A stretch of 64,000 bases of DNA from Labia minor (taxonomy: Eukaryota; Arthropoda; Insecta; Dermaptera; Spongiphoridae), in NCBI GenBank assembly GCA_963082975.1, contig OY720346.1, forward strand, positions 41,071,787-41,135,786. Direction: 5' to 3'. Positions 22,195 through 34,560 of the stretch are shown here, piece by piece (positions within the stretch are counted from its first letter, which is position 1; the number at the start of each line of letters is the position of its first letter). A program made the translations under genes and the position numbers. The notes beneath the pieces were generated by a model. That model was given only the letters and a program-made list of their open reading frames with translations. It made no database searches and was not told the DNA's origin.

Positions 22195-24130
22195 TATCCG
22201 CTGGTTAATATAATATTATAGATTATTTACTTTCTTAAAATATCAATTTTTTAAATGAAATTAAATAATACTTGGGGTGTCCCATAAGTTTCTTCCCTTT
22301 TTTTGATGCGAAATGAATACAGGATATTTGTTGTTTAATGTTGATTTATTATGTTATAAATGAAGCATTCTGTTCTATAACCTTCTTCCATCTCCCAGGA
22401 AGCCTCATTATGCCCTTTTTCTAAAATAGTTGAGGCTTACTTTCAAAATATTCATTTAGGTGCGTTTTTATTTCGCTGATGGATTTGAAAGATTTACTAC
22501 GGAGAGAGTTTTTTAAGGAGAGTAATAATCGGATGGAGGAAGATATGGGTAATATGGAGGATGAGGTAGAACGTCCCAATCAAACTGTAATAATTTTTGC
22601 CTTACGGTCAACGCAATAAGCGGCCTTGCGTTGTCTTGATGGAATACGACACCGCGTCGGTAACCAATTCTGGCCGTTTTTCTACTATGGCGGCTTTAAG
22701 TTGATTCAGTTGATTGTAATATTTGTCAGCATTGATCATATCACCTTCAGGAAGGAGCTCGTAGTATAGTACACCCTTCCTGCCCACCAAATGAACAAAA
22801 GAACCTTCTTCGGATGAAGCCCAGGCTTCGCAACAGTTGAAGGTCTATTTTCTTTAGACCAAATGCGTTTTCGATCCACATTTTGATACAAAATCCAAGT
22901 CTCGTCTCCACTGACAAGACTTTTTAAGAAAGGATTTCTTTCGAGTCGCTGAAGAAGCAAATCGCACGTAGAGACGCGCTTCATAAGGCCAGTCTCCGTC
23001 AATTGGTGTGGAACCCAAACTTCATATCGATTCGCATATCCCATCTTGATTAAATGCTTATGTACCGTTGTTTTGGGGATGTTAGTAGCATCCGCTATCT
23101 CGGGCACACTGTATCGTGGATTTTCAGCAAGCACATCCTTGATAATGTCCGTATCCGTCGCTGCTGGGCAGCCGCTGCGGTCTTCATCTTTCAACTCAAA
23201 ATTACCAGCTCTAAATTTCTTAAAACAATTGCGGACGGTCCTAATAGTCGTAGCACCACTCCTATAAACGGTGTAAATCTCATCTGCAGTGTCCTTTGCA
23301 TTATTCCCTTTTTTAAAGCAATAACATACATAACATACCGCAAATGATTCTTTTGGCTCTCCATATGAAACGGTGTAGAAACAATTTTAAAAGAGACTTT
23401 GTCACCAACAAAACGAACTCTGAAAAAGCTCTGGGACGACTGAAGCCGATGCCATAAACGGCTAAGAAATAAGTCTGCATGTTTATATATATATATATAT
23501 ATATATAAACATAGGCAGTTAGAGTCATTCATAACGTGACGCGGAAAAAACTTATGGGACAATCTAATATTTACAATTAAAAATTTAATTTATAAACTAT
23601 TAATTCAAAATAAATCATTAAAAAGTTTGTTTAAAATTAAAAATAAGTATAAATATTTTGGTTTACCTTTTTTTGAATTATATTTATCATTTATAATTTA
23701 TAAAATTAAATTGAAATAGTATTACTTTTTTAAACCAAAATTCTTTTTGTGTTTTCTTATAAGAAAATTACCGTAATATTCATTTCTTTGAAATTATATT
23801 TTTTCTCTTTTTTTTTGCTGATAATGTTTAAATTTTTATTAATTGAGAAATATTATGGTTATTATTATGACAATTGTATTTATACATACATTGATTAAAT
23901 CAATATGTCTCCATAAACATCCATAAACATCTTTACTCTTCTTTTATATCAATGTCGTATATATCGTATATGTATATATATTCATTATTCATTACAATTA
24001 CCTCAATTCGATTTTCAATATTTTTTCAGCAATAGAAAACTAATATTTTTTTTTATAAAAGTAAGCTCTAACTAAAAAAAAATCGTTTAATATGTGATAT
24101 CCTAGGAAATTTTTCTTATTATTACTATAA
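22195..24130 (+). repeat. Tandem duplication, unit 1 (with mariner inside)
   Basis: Outside the mariner (22271-23564), this segment matches 24449-25091 in the same orientation: ATAATATTATAGATTATTTAC, AATATTTACAATTAAAAATT, TTCTTTTTGTGTTTTCTTAT and ATATCCTAGGAAA blocks occur in the same order. Unit 2 lacks the mariner; unit 1 lacks the composite element found at the end of unit 2. Confidence 0.75.
22271..23564 (-). pseudogene. mariner transposase pseudogene and element
   Basis: A mariner-type element with termini GGGGTGTCCCATAAGTTTCTT and AACTTATGGGACAATC, flanked by TA. The transposase reads on the minus strand. A central block of ~150 codons is intact (paired helix-turn-helix region, then LVSGDETWILYQN with the first catalytic Asp). 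The following parts (QDNARPL..., then PYLPPSDYYS for the second and third Asp) are in shifted frames, and the N-terminal part near 23300-23560 is broken by frameshifts and a TA microsatellite. So it is non-autonomous and inactive. The family is established; the subfamily is not. Confidence 0.9.
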
Positions 24131-24239
24131 TCAATAATTAAAATTCAAAATCACCTGATATTCATTCCTATCTCTTCCTCCCTCTTTCTTCGATACTTTA
24201 CACATATTAGTAAATATTTAGTAATATTATTAATAAATT

Positions 24240-24310
24240 AGACCGCCTTCGCAACTCTTCGCACTTAGACAGGGGGGCTCTGTCCCCTTCAAGTGATTCA
24301 TAGTATTTTC
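24240..24310 (-). mobile_element. Diverged Helitron 3' end
   Basis: GACCGCCTTCGC... then GGGGGGCTCTGTCCCC and AAGTGATTCATAGTATTTTC parallels the Helitron 3' ends at 51723 and 59129 (CCGAGCGCCTTCGGCGCTC, GGGGGCTCCGCCCCC, GTGATACATAGTATTTG). Decayed. Confidence 0.5.
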
Positions 24311-24448
24311 TTTAAAGTTGATGTAATAATTTTTCATTGATTTCATATCAAAAACAGTATAAGAAAACCTTCATTATCTTTTTGTTTAGTTCTTTATTTT
24401 TGACCATAATCACAAAAATGAATTATATATTTTATTATAAGGATTCAA

Positions 24449-25091
24449 TCATCCGGTGGTTATAATATTATAGATTATTTACTTGATTAAAATGTAAATT
24501 TTTTGAATAAAATTAATTAATATTTACAATTAAAAATTTAATTTATAAAATATTAATTCAATATAAATCAATAAAATGTTTAAATTTAAAAATATAAATA
24601 TTTTGGTTTACCTTTTATTTTTCAAATTATTTATTTTATATAATTTATAAAAATTAAATGGAAATAGTATTACTTTTTTAATCCAAAATTCTTTTTGTGT
24701 TTTCTTATAAGAAAATTACCGTAATATTCGAATAATTTCTTTGCAATTCTTTTTTTTCTTTTTTTTTTTTTTGCTGATAATGTTAAAATTTTTGTTAATT
24801 AAGAAATATTATGTTTATTATGTTAGTTGTATTTATACATACATTGGTTAAATTAATGTCTCCATAAGCGTAGAAGGTATAAATCCAATAACATATATCT
24901 TCACTTTTATTTTATATAAATGTCGTATATACATATATGTAGGTATATATTCATTATTCATTACGATTACCTCAATTACTTTTTCAACATTTTTTCAGCA
25001 ATAAAAACTAATATTTTTTTGTAAAAGAAAAATCTAACATGGATAATGTACAAAAAAATCATTTAATATGATATCCTAGGAAACTTTTCTT
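24449..25091 (+). repeat. Tandem duplication, unit 2 (mariner-free)
   Basis: Same order of landmarks as 22195-24130. At the mariner site it reads AAATTAATTAATATTTAC, the empty site. It is interrupted at 25091/25092 by composite copy 2 and resumes for a short distance at about 28247 (TTATTACTATAAGCAATAATT). Confidence 0.75.
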
Positions 25092-28000
25092 ATCTTATCT
25101 TATTATGCTAGCTAAAATTGTATATATCTATCTATCTATATATATTGGTTCTCAAAAACCGCTCTAACGATTTTTTTCAAATTTACACTAGATATAGTAT
25201 TTATAAAGAAAAATTAAGTTTTATTGATGATATCTCTTGAAACATTCAGCTTCATTATTAATTTCTTAATTGAAAATTATATATGGAAAACGTCAAAATT
25301 GGCCTCCATTTTTATTTGTATTAATATTTTTTTTTATTTAAAATATTTTAAAATTTATTATTTAATTTCGAAATAAAATTAAAAATATTTATTTTTAATA
25401 AAATATATATAGATATTTATTAATCTCTCTCAAAAAAAAAAAAATAAAATAAAAAACATCAAATCTGCCTGCTAAGACAGTAAAAAAATGACAATTTTTT
25501 ATCTAAACATATATAGTACAGTGGCTAGAGAGATGTTTTAACGAGTGGATTTAGTCGGTTCGAAACTCTCCGGGTGAATCGTTATTTAAAAATGAAAATG
25601 AAAATAATGAATTTGTTATTTTTTTTCTTTTTATCTATTGTTTACATTTTAATAAATTACTATTTTATATTTATTTATTCATTGTTCTTTTATTAAATTT
25701 AATATTTATTAATATTATTTATTATTAATTTATATATTGATGACATCACAAATGACATTTATATTGAAATTTGACTCCCGCCTTTTTTTAAAGAATATTG
25801 TATTAATATTTTTTTTATATTTAAAATATTTTAAAATTTTTTATTTAATTTCGAAATAAAATTAAAAATATATATTTTTTTTATATTTAAAATATTTTAA
25901 AATTTTTTATTTAATTTCGAAATAAAATTAAAAATATATATTTTAATAATATTTTATAATTATAAATTACGATATATATTTATCAATAATAATGAATTTT
26001 TTTTTTAACTTAATTACAGAGCCGAGGCTCGGGGTCCCGGTATGATCTTAATATATTGTGAGAATTAGATAAATAATGTAGAGAGAAAAAAATATTTAAA
26101 AATAGATATTTATTTAAATGAAATAAAATTATTTAATTTACAGAATGAAAATGTCTATAATAATGTCTAAACATTTTTTCTTTATAATTTTACATTATAA
26201 TAATACTAATTACAGTAGTTATAATATATGGGGAATTTTCAACTTTGACTGCCGATTTGACCATGTTCCCAAACGAATTTTAAAAAAACCAAGACCACTT
26301 TACATTTACACATTTTAAGCTCTAATCGAATCCAAAATCAAAATTTAAAAAATCGAAAAACAAACTCACAGATATATAGATTTTATAAATGAACATTTAT
26401 ACAATTTATTTTAATTAATTTGAAACATTTTAGGAAACAAATTTTTAATGGGTCATTTTTAGAAATCCCATTTAACAATTATAATAAATAATTAAAAAAT
26501 TGTAAAATTTTTAAAGTATATAAAAATAAATTGTATAAATTGGTTAAAGGGTCGAGTGATAGTTCGGTGTCCCAGGTATATATTTTATATTAACACGCCT
26601 ACTTTTCTGTATAATAAAGATATAAAGAATCATATTTTAATTTTTATATAACCAAGAAATCATTTTTTCACTTAAAATATAGTTGTAAAGCCCAAATCTC
26701 CGATCCATATAACATCATCGACTGGGCCGCTACCAAAAGGAGTCTTCTCTTGCTCTGACTAGGGCCACCGGTATTTGCCATTAGTCTCGAAAAAATAATA
26801 TTAAATTTTATATAAATTTATAAATTAGAATATTTGAATTTGTTTAAATTTTAACACATGTAATCAATCATATGCATAAAGAATAGAAAATTTTGAAAAT
26901 CAACTTGGTATTAAATTCAGAAAAAAAAAATACTCATATATAGAATATATAGACTATTCGAATATAATTGAAACTCTTTCTCTCCCTCTATTTTAAATTT
27001 GAAAAAACGGAGTGTTAAGAAATTAAGATTCCTTATACAACATGGATGGTTAAATGAATTGGGCTCCCTACCTCCCTGAGAAATTCACATTAAAAATGTT
27101 TATAATATTTTAGTTTATTAAATCAAACTATTATTTTTTTATTTCAATATTTTTAATGTTAATACAATAATTTTTATTTTATAATCTATAAAATAATTTA
27201 ATTATTTTTAAAAACAACGGTCTTCAATTACAATTTTTTTACTCTCTACTGACTGTTCATTTCATAACTGAAAATAGTGTCGAATAGAAATAGACGATAT
27301 TACTTGGATTAATCTTATTATGCTAGCTAAAATTGTTTGTTTGTATTATTGAGGACCCCAGTTCAATTCATTTTAATCAGATTGATGCAATGATGCAACA
27401 TTTAATAATTGTAATAAATAATTAATTGTAGATTAATATTTTTTAAAGGGTCGAGCGACAGCTCGGTGTCCCAGGTATTAATATTACCAGCCAAACCCAA
27501 TAATAATGAATCATTTTTTTTAACTTAAGTACCGAGCCGAGGCTCGGGGTCCCGGTACTATCAATTATGACCTTTATGTGCAATACATCGACTTCCCTGG
27601 TCTTTTAATACTATATTTTTGTAAGTTGCGCAAATTTATGAAATAGGATTAGTTTTCAACTGCTTTTAGCTGCATTTAACTTTTATCATATAATTTTGAT
27701 AAAAATTAAATAGGTAACCACTTACTCGGCGGGACGTAGCAATTGATGTACCCATTACATCTCTTATATGGGATATAAATGTGTATACAATTACATATAT
27801 TTATATGAATAGTACAATTTGAATATGGTTTAAACAGGGATATTATTTTATAATCGTATACACATTTATATTGCCATTTTTTATATTAACTTCCTTCAAT
27901 ACATTGAAAAATAACGAGAAATTTAATTTTAAACTGGCTTCTGAGACAGAACACCTCAACATGTTTGGCTCTTTGTTGATGACACCACGTCACTTGCTGC

Positions 28001-28246
28001 TGCGTGATTGGCAGTCAACGTGTTAGAAAATTTAACAATACCTCCCTTACTATCGTCAGTCGGTAAAAATATAATTCCGGTTCGTTGAGCGATTCAATCA
28101 AGCTGAAATTCTCTATATATAGCAGTTTTATACAATTTTTAATCTCTGGCGAGATAGTATAATGTATCTTATAATGTCAAAACCCAATAATAATGAATCA
28201 TTTTTTTTAACTTAAGTACCGAGCCGAGGCTCGGGGTCCCGGTACT
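25092..28246 (+). mobile_element. Composite rolling-circle-like element, copy 2
   Basis: Begins ATCTTATCTTATTATGCTAG and ends at the hairpin CCGAGGCTCGGGGTCCCGGTA (28222-28244). Comparing the tandem unit without it (24100-24135) shows that the host reads CTT/ATTACTATAA across the site, so both boundaries are defined to within a few bases and no long target-site duplication exists. Four earlier hairpin terminators lie inside, at 26010-26042, 26547-26576, 27447-27475 and 27528-27559. The last ~65 bp (28181-28246) repeat 27496-27560. The 27561-28180 segment is extra relative to copy 1 but shared with copy 3. Confidence 0.8.
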
Positions 28247-28487
28247 TATTACTATAAGCAATAATTAATTACAAAAAAATTATATTTTATAAAATATAAA
28301 AATAATAAAAAAATCATTTAGAGTGATAAAATAACTATTTTAATATATAATAATAAATTAACTAATTCTTTCTATGGAACTCATATTGTGTGACGGATTT
28401 GCAAGTATTTTCCCATTTAGATATATTTAGAATTTGAATAATCATAAGCATTAATTTATAAATTCTTAAGATTAAATTTTATTATTA

Positions 28488-28715
28488 ATGGTAATATATC
28501 AATATTTAAATCTATCTATGTATATCCGTGGCCCTACAAAACTCGAAAGTATTTGGCCCCAGCAACCACATTTCTCCAAGTGTTGCGCTAAACCCGTCCA
28601 ACTTTTATTCTCTCCCATTTTACTTATATTCGTGCATTGTCCGCCCACAGCCAATTCCAACCGGATGTTTTCCAATCGGTCTCCCGCCAATACATTTGTG
28701 GTACTGATGCATTAA
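28488..28715 (-). pseudogene. LINE 3' fragment (RTE/CR1-like)
   Basis: The reverse strand carries the family's conserved stretch (...TGGTTGCTGGGGCCAAATAC) ending in a CCACGGATATACATAGATAGAT-type tail. 5'-truncated, with no intact frame. Confidence 0.6.
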
Positions 28716-28744
28716 CTAAATTGACCAAATTTTATTAAAATCCG

Positions 28745-29180
28745 TTCAAGCTATACAAGTCTATACGGACATACAATGGACAGATGAAAGGACGGGCGGA
28801 CAGATATCATACTAAAAATACTTTTTCCTATTAACAAAATGTATGATTTGTGAAGATATATAAATCTCATGTCAAATTTGATATGAAAATAATCCTTTCC
28901 TTCCTATCGTCAGTCGGTAATACTACCACTTCCGGTTTTCGGCTATACACCAAAAGTTGATCAATCCTACTGATGCATTAAGTAAATATACCAAATTTTA
29001 TCACAATTCGTTGAGCCGTTCAAGCTGTACATATCTATACGGACTGACAGACATCATGCTAAAAATACTTTTTTCTGTTAAGAAAATGCATAATTCATGG
29101 AGATTTGTAAAAATCTCCACATGTGAAATTTAGGGTGAAAACAATACACCTCCCTTACTATCGCCGGTCGGTAAAAATGA
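28745..29180 (-). mobile_element. HL-B repeat copies (Helentron-like, tandem-like fragments)
   Basis: Two successive stretches carry the same landmarks: GACATCATGCTAAAAATAC, AGAAAATGCATAATTC, AAAATCTCCACATGTGAAAT and CCTCCCTTACTATCG before CGGTCGGTAAAAA. The closest relative is 49850-50150. Non-coding. Confidence 0.6.
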
Positions 29181-29469
29181 AATCAATCAATAGTATGGTA
29201 CATAAATGAATGATAAAACAATCTAAAATAATAAAACTGAAAAACAACCGAACAAATTATAAATTTTGGAATCGAAAATCTCAAAACTAAAAATTTTTTA
29301 AAATAAAACATTTCTAGAAAAATGTTATAATAATTTATAATTTTATGAAATTTAAAATCTATTCGAGGAATTCAAAATAAACTTAAATAAATGGATTTAA
29401 ACTTAAAAATTAAAATAAAAAGAAATTAAAAATTGTATCAAAATTTTATTCACATAAATAATCTTTATT

Positions 29470-30000
29470 TATATTTCAATTGGTTGTTTGAATAGTAGTC
29501 CTTTTATTTGATAAGACTTTTTGAGGAAGAGGCCTTTCAAAAATGATGATGATCGAAGGTGAAGCGTTGATAATGATCCGTTGATGGTGGTGAACGATGG
29601 GTTCATCATGCTATACTTGGGAGAGGCCAGCATTGCCAGTTTTCTTAACGACTCCATTGAATCTATTATTGGAATTAGCGGTGTACTGCACATTTCGGAT
29701 AGTAACAACATCTTCCTTGAGAGAAAGTACTCTACTCTCCTTTGACTACATCTCCTATCCGAGTCTCCCATTGGTTCTTGTGGTCTCCCGTGCAACCATC
29801 AACCACTCTATATTTAATTGAATAAGGCGCAGTATCTTACAATATTAATAAATATAAGAATTATAATACAAAAATCTTATAGTGTTAAGTTACATAATAG
29901 TCCTGTGATCCCATCCTATAATTGAGCATAAGCTAAGTCGACGACGCCTACAGGAACGGCAACCATCATCATCTATTAAACAAAGACGTATTCTTTTAAA
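29470..30000 (+). repeat. Inverted pair of unknown origin, arm 1
   Basis: Two homologous blocks (29505-29800 and ~29880-30000) match the reverse complement of 31310-31740 in the right order, with substitutions and small indels. Less A+T-rich than the surroundings. Both strands are open over ~60-100 codons in places. The minus-strand reading CSTPLIPIIDSMES is shared with arm 2. No protein family recognised; it may be remnants of a duplicated gene or a transposon. Confidence 0.6.
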
Positions 30001-31309
30001 ATAATGAATATTTATTATAAGTTTAAAAATAAATTTATAATTATTTTGTATAGTTTTGATAATATCTATATTCTATTCACAAATGAGAGAAAAAAATACT
30101 TGTTTAAAATTCTTCTTTGGGTTCATTTCCTTTCCATTGATCTTTCTGGTTATCGGTATGACCATCAATCACTCCACCATTAACACTTTTCAATTAATTA
30201 TAAGATTTAAATATTATTCAAAATAATAACAAAAATTAAATTATAAATAGAAAAAAAAATGAATGCTTATATAATAATCAAATGGATGGATCATTTTTGT
30301 AATTTGACTTCTAGTTGGTTGCAATATTTATATTCCAATTTATATTCCAATGTAAAAAATAAATAATGTCCTGCCAGTGAGTTTTTTATTAAATTTTATT
30401 TTTTTAGTCAGCATATCTAAAAAAAATTCGCATTAAATAGACTGAGTTCGATATTTTATGACATTATTTAAATTATATTCATTAAAAAAACAATTTCAAT
30501 GCTTCCTCGAAGTTCTTTGTATGTATACTTACAATCAATTCTTTTTTAAGTATTATTGTAATTTATATTATATAGAAAGAAAGAGGTTGCTTTCGCGTTT
30601 TATGATTAATTTATTTTAAAAATTTCCTATACTAAAATTACATCAATAATTATTATTTATAAAATAAATATTTACCTACTAAATAATTTGTTTATATTAT
30701 AAATATATACATTTTTAAATATAGGTAGGTATGTTTTTTTATTATTCAACCATGGAGTACAGTCCTGGACTACTAAATACTACTAAGGACCTGTGTCAAA
30801 ACTCACCAAGTACAAAAAAAAATTATAATTTAATATTAAATAAAATAAATTTATGAAGAAATGTACAGACTGGCTAAAATGGGAGGGTCAATAATTAAAT
30901 AAAAAAAAAATATTGTCATTATTATTATTCTCCAACTAGCTAAATCAAAAGAAATTACAAAAGAAAAAAATATAGTTAGGTTTTTCTAAATTATATAATA
31001 CATAGTTACTTATATATTTTTCTACACTAAAAAATGTAAATATTTTAAATAAATATAATCTCTTCTAAGAGATTATATTCTAATTCTGGTATTCTAAAAT
31101 CGATAATTAATAAAAACAAAGATTTAACTTCCGTCGCTGTTGATATATAAGTGCGACATAGAAGGAAAATAAGTATATATTTGTATAAAATAACAAGAGA
31201 AAAACATTGACCTAAGTGAAGATAATGATTTCAATTTAAAATAAATATTTTAAATTTGGAGTAAATTATTACTTGTTAGATGTTTTCTGGTTGCCAATAT
31301 TTGAAAATA
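30001..31309. other. A+T-rich spacer between the inverted arms
   Basis: No exon, hairpin end or known repeat recognised. Confidence 0.45.
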
Positions 31310-31740
31310 ATACGTTTTTGTTTGATAGATGATGATGATGGTTGCCGTACTTTTCACTCATGCTGGATTATGGGACCAGCATCACGATGATCATGACTCC
31401 TATACCTTAATCAATTAAATATAGACTTTTTGATAATCACACGGGAGACCGTAAGAACCAATGGAAGACCCAGATAGGAGATGTAGTCAAAGGAGAGTAG
31501 GGTAGTCTCTCAAGAAGATCCGAAATGTGCAGTACACCGCTAACTCCAATAATAGATTCAATGGAGTCGTTAAAAATTCTGGCAAAGCTGGCCTCTCCCA
31601 AGTATATCATGATGAACCCACCGTTCACCACCTTCAACCGATTATTCATCGTCATCAACTCTTCACCTTCGATCACCATCATTTCGGAAAGGCCTTCTCT
31701 TCTCAGTCTTATCACACTCTAAGACGACTATCTTAAATCA
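31310..31740 (-). repeat. Inverted pair of unknown origin, arm 2
   Basis: Reverse complement partner of 29470-30000. The plus strand contains TTTGATAG then ATGATGATGATGG and a 29-codon frame, and further on the open frame starting MCSTPLTPIIDSMESLKIL. The opposite strand is open for 92 codons (31437-31715). The coding strand cannot be decided. Confidence 0.6.
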
Positions 31741-32539
31741 AACTTTAAAATAATTTTTAATTATTGTTTTATTGACCATATTTCATATATTAATTTATTT
31801 AAGAATATCATATCTTTCCCAAACAAATTTAAATTTCATATGTCGAGTATTGGTTTCCATAGATTTTGTTAATTGTATTGTTTTTTGAATAAAATATTTT
31901 TAATGGTATCCAAGTTAAATTAATAATAATAATAATAATTAATAAAATAAATTGTCGAAGAGGTCCCTGAATTTGAGAATTTTTAAGATTTTTTTAGGAA
32001 AAATTCCTGTTTTTTGGAATTAGATACTGGATCCCCAATTTCTGTTATTAATAAAAGCATATGGAACGGAATTATGTATTTCAAGTTTCATGGTACATAA
32101 AGTTCACAAAGTTCAAAAAATTTTAAACATCTTATATTATATTAATTTAAATACATGTACATATACCAAATAATTCTAAATTAAATAATCTAATTATACT
32201 TACATGCTTAATATAAGAGAAAAATTTCAAATAATTTTAAAATAGTTTAAAGTAAAACTATGTTTAATAAAATTATAGTTATAATAGATAAAAAGATAAA
32301 AAGCATTTTATAATTTTTCAAACAATGAATATAAAACATGGCTTCAAAGAATAAACAATATATTTAACTTTATATATTCATATATAAAGGTTTTTTAAAA
32401 CATCTTATATTATATTAATTTAAATTCATGTACATACACCAAATAATTATATATTCAATAATAAAATAATTTCAATAATAATAAAATTTTACTTACATCA
32501 TATCCCATGTTCATTGAGGTTTGATATGAAAATTATTAT
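31741..32539. other. A+T-rich stretch, no gene seen
   Basis: Contains two related ~40 bp bits (CATCTTATATTATATTAATTTAAA at ~32130 and ~32402), a minor internal duplication. Confidence 0.45.
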
Positions 32540-33010
32540 AGGACTGGTCTGGGCAGCTGCGCTTCTCATTCATATTACAACACATTGCCCTGCGCCTTCA
32601 GCGCGATCTTAAGGTGCACAGGAGAATGAAAACTCGGTTTCTACTCTCCTATTTTAAGTGTCCCCCCCCTTTTTATGATACACTTATCGTATGTAATAAT
32701 TTATGTTCGGCTTGTGGTTTAATAATTTCTTATGCTATATTTTATGCTTTATGAAAAATCCTATTATATAATTGTATATATTGAAAATAATTATCTATTT
32801 AATATTAATCTATTCCTTTCTTTTATTTTTACTTAAAGCCATCAATATTTCCCTTCATATGTTTATTTTTGTTTTTAACACTAAACTTCACAAAAGTTAG
32901 AAATTTACAAAAAAACAATATCAAGTAAGTAGGGTGTCTACCCAAAACCGAAAAACATGACAAGGGGTCTTCGACACATAAAAGTTTGAGAACCTCTTAA
33001 CGGATACTCT
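32540..33010. mobile_element. Possible decayed hAT-like element
   Basis: The right end reads TTCGACACATAAAAGTTTGAGAACC, the kind of text that ends many hAT elements when reversed (GGTTCTCAAACTTTT). A GC-richer patch lies at 32550-32680, where a 28-codon plus-strand frame starts MKIIIGLVWAAAL. A matching left terminus was not found. Confidence 0.25.
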
Positions 33011-33580
33011 GTGCTCTGGTGTAATATAAACAAATTATAATTTTAGCGATTGATTGAAATGTGTTTGAAATGCGCGGTCAACCAACATGGTGGACATCCC
33101 ATTTAAACTGTTAAAAGTAATTAATTAATATTTAATTAAGGAAGCGTCGTAAAATTATATAATGCTAATAAAAATGAATCTACGTTTTATGACGAATATG
33201 TTGGCATTTGTTTTATCTATCATTATAACGAAATGTCTTTTCAAAATGAAATGTTTACCAAGTTAAAAAAATTAAGTTAAATTTTTATTTTCATTAAATT
33301 AAAAAACGATTTTATTTAAAATCTGGCTACAAAATTATATTGATCCATTTGCTTTTATTAATATTTTGAAATATTATAACATAAATTTATATAAACTGAT
33401 TTAAAATGATTAGATATAAATTAGATGTAAATTTTTGAACAGTTATAAGAAATGTTTCACTCGTCAATTACGAGGTTTTGAAGATTAAAAAATGTGTGTA
33501 ATTACCCCAAAGAGGGGTTAATTAAGAGTCTTCTATAAGAATGAAGATTAATTTTTTTCTTTTTAATGAAACTATAATAG
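33011..33580. other. A+T-rich stretch upstream of candidate exon 33581-33667
   Basis: No repeat end or exon recognised. A T-rich tract at ~33550-33565 could serve as the polypyrimidine tract of the next exon. Confidence 0.4.
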
Positions 33581-33667
33581 GTATTCTCATTCATCCAAAT
33601 AAGGTTAATTTTTTGGAGGATCAAGGGAAGAGGAATGGTTAGGGAATGGATTGAAAGAAGTCAATGG
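33581..33667 (+). CDS. Candidate internal exon of the unknown plus-strand gene
   Basis: An 87 nt stretch lies between an acceptor-like ...TATAATAG and a donor GTAAAG, open in phase 0 at both ends (29 codons; ...GMVREWIERSQW). It is preceded by a T-rich tract. Phase fits the next candidate exon at 34249. Weaker than the following three exons: the acceptor is only moderate and the peptide has no known relative. Confidence 0.3.
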
Positions 33668-34248
33668 GTAAAGTACATGATTCCTCCAGGTAGAAGAAAT
33701 CATGAGCTCACGTGAGGGCAGAGTAGAAATCAATTCTATTTGGATTATAGAAAACAATCTACCCGTTACCCATCAATCGTGTTTTTATGTATTAAAATTA
33801 ATTTTCACTTTTATTATATTTTTCATTTTGTAATTAAATATTTTTTTGAAATTATATATACTTATATTTAATTATTACAATATTATTATATATTTTACCT
33901 AATTTTTATATTTGTAATGATAAACTATATCCCTCAAATACTGTTTTAAATATACTATTTTCTTTATATATTATAGTATATAAGCATAAACATGACTTTT
34001 AATAGGGGAATGTCATTAAGACACTATAAATAAACATTTAAGACAAATATTACAAACCTCGCGTACATCCATTTTATCTAAAAAGAGGACAATATAATTG
34101 AAATAGGATCGCTTCGTGAATGGGACATATTGTTATGAATTCAACCTTTTCAAGGCTCATAAATTACATGACATATGTTTCTAAAAATTAGTGAGAACTG
34201 ACTATTGCTCACCTGACTGCAGGTAGGGGTTAGTTATTGGATGAATAG

Positions 34249-34445
34249 CCAAGAGCTGCTAGGAAGGGATGGAAGAAGCATTCGGCTCGATGGAAAGAAA
34301 AATGTAAGATCATACTTAGGGATGGAGATGAAAAAGAGACATCTTTAAGTGATACCACAGTGCCAGGATCATACATCGAGGACAATATAGAAGTTGCTGC
34401 TCATATAGAAGATATATCATGGAAGGAACCCAAGAGAACGCCACT
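34249..34445 (+). CDS. Internal exon of an unrecognised plus-strand gene
   Basis: An open frame of ~66 codons in otherwise A+T-rich DNA, with a charged, coding-like composition (GWKKHSARWKEKC..., then GSYIEDNIEVAAHIED). It is preceded by an AG (34247-34248) and followed by the donor GTAAAG at 34446. If translated further it hits a stop at once, as expected for an intron. It ends after two bases of a codon; the next exon (37797) begins with exactly one base of a codon. Function not recognised. The start is uncertain by a few codons. The final exon of the minus-strand CFAP73-like gene lies in the intron that follows. Confidence 0.5.
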
Positions 34446-34560
34446 GTAAAGAATTTAAAGAAATTTTGAAAAATTATTAAATCCAAATATAAATAAAAAA
34501 CAATCTTGCAAAAGGAAATTATCCAAGGGGAATGTCAAGATACGAATATTAACCCTTTTT

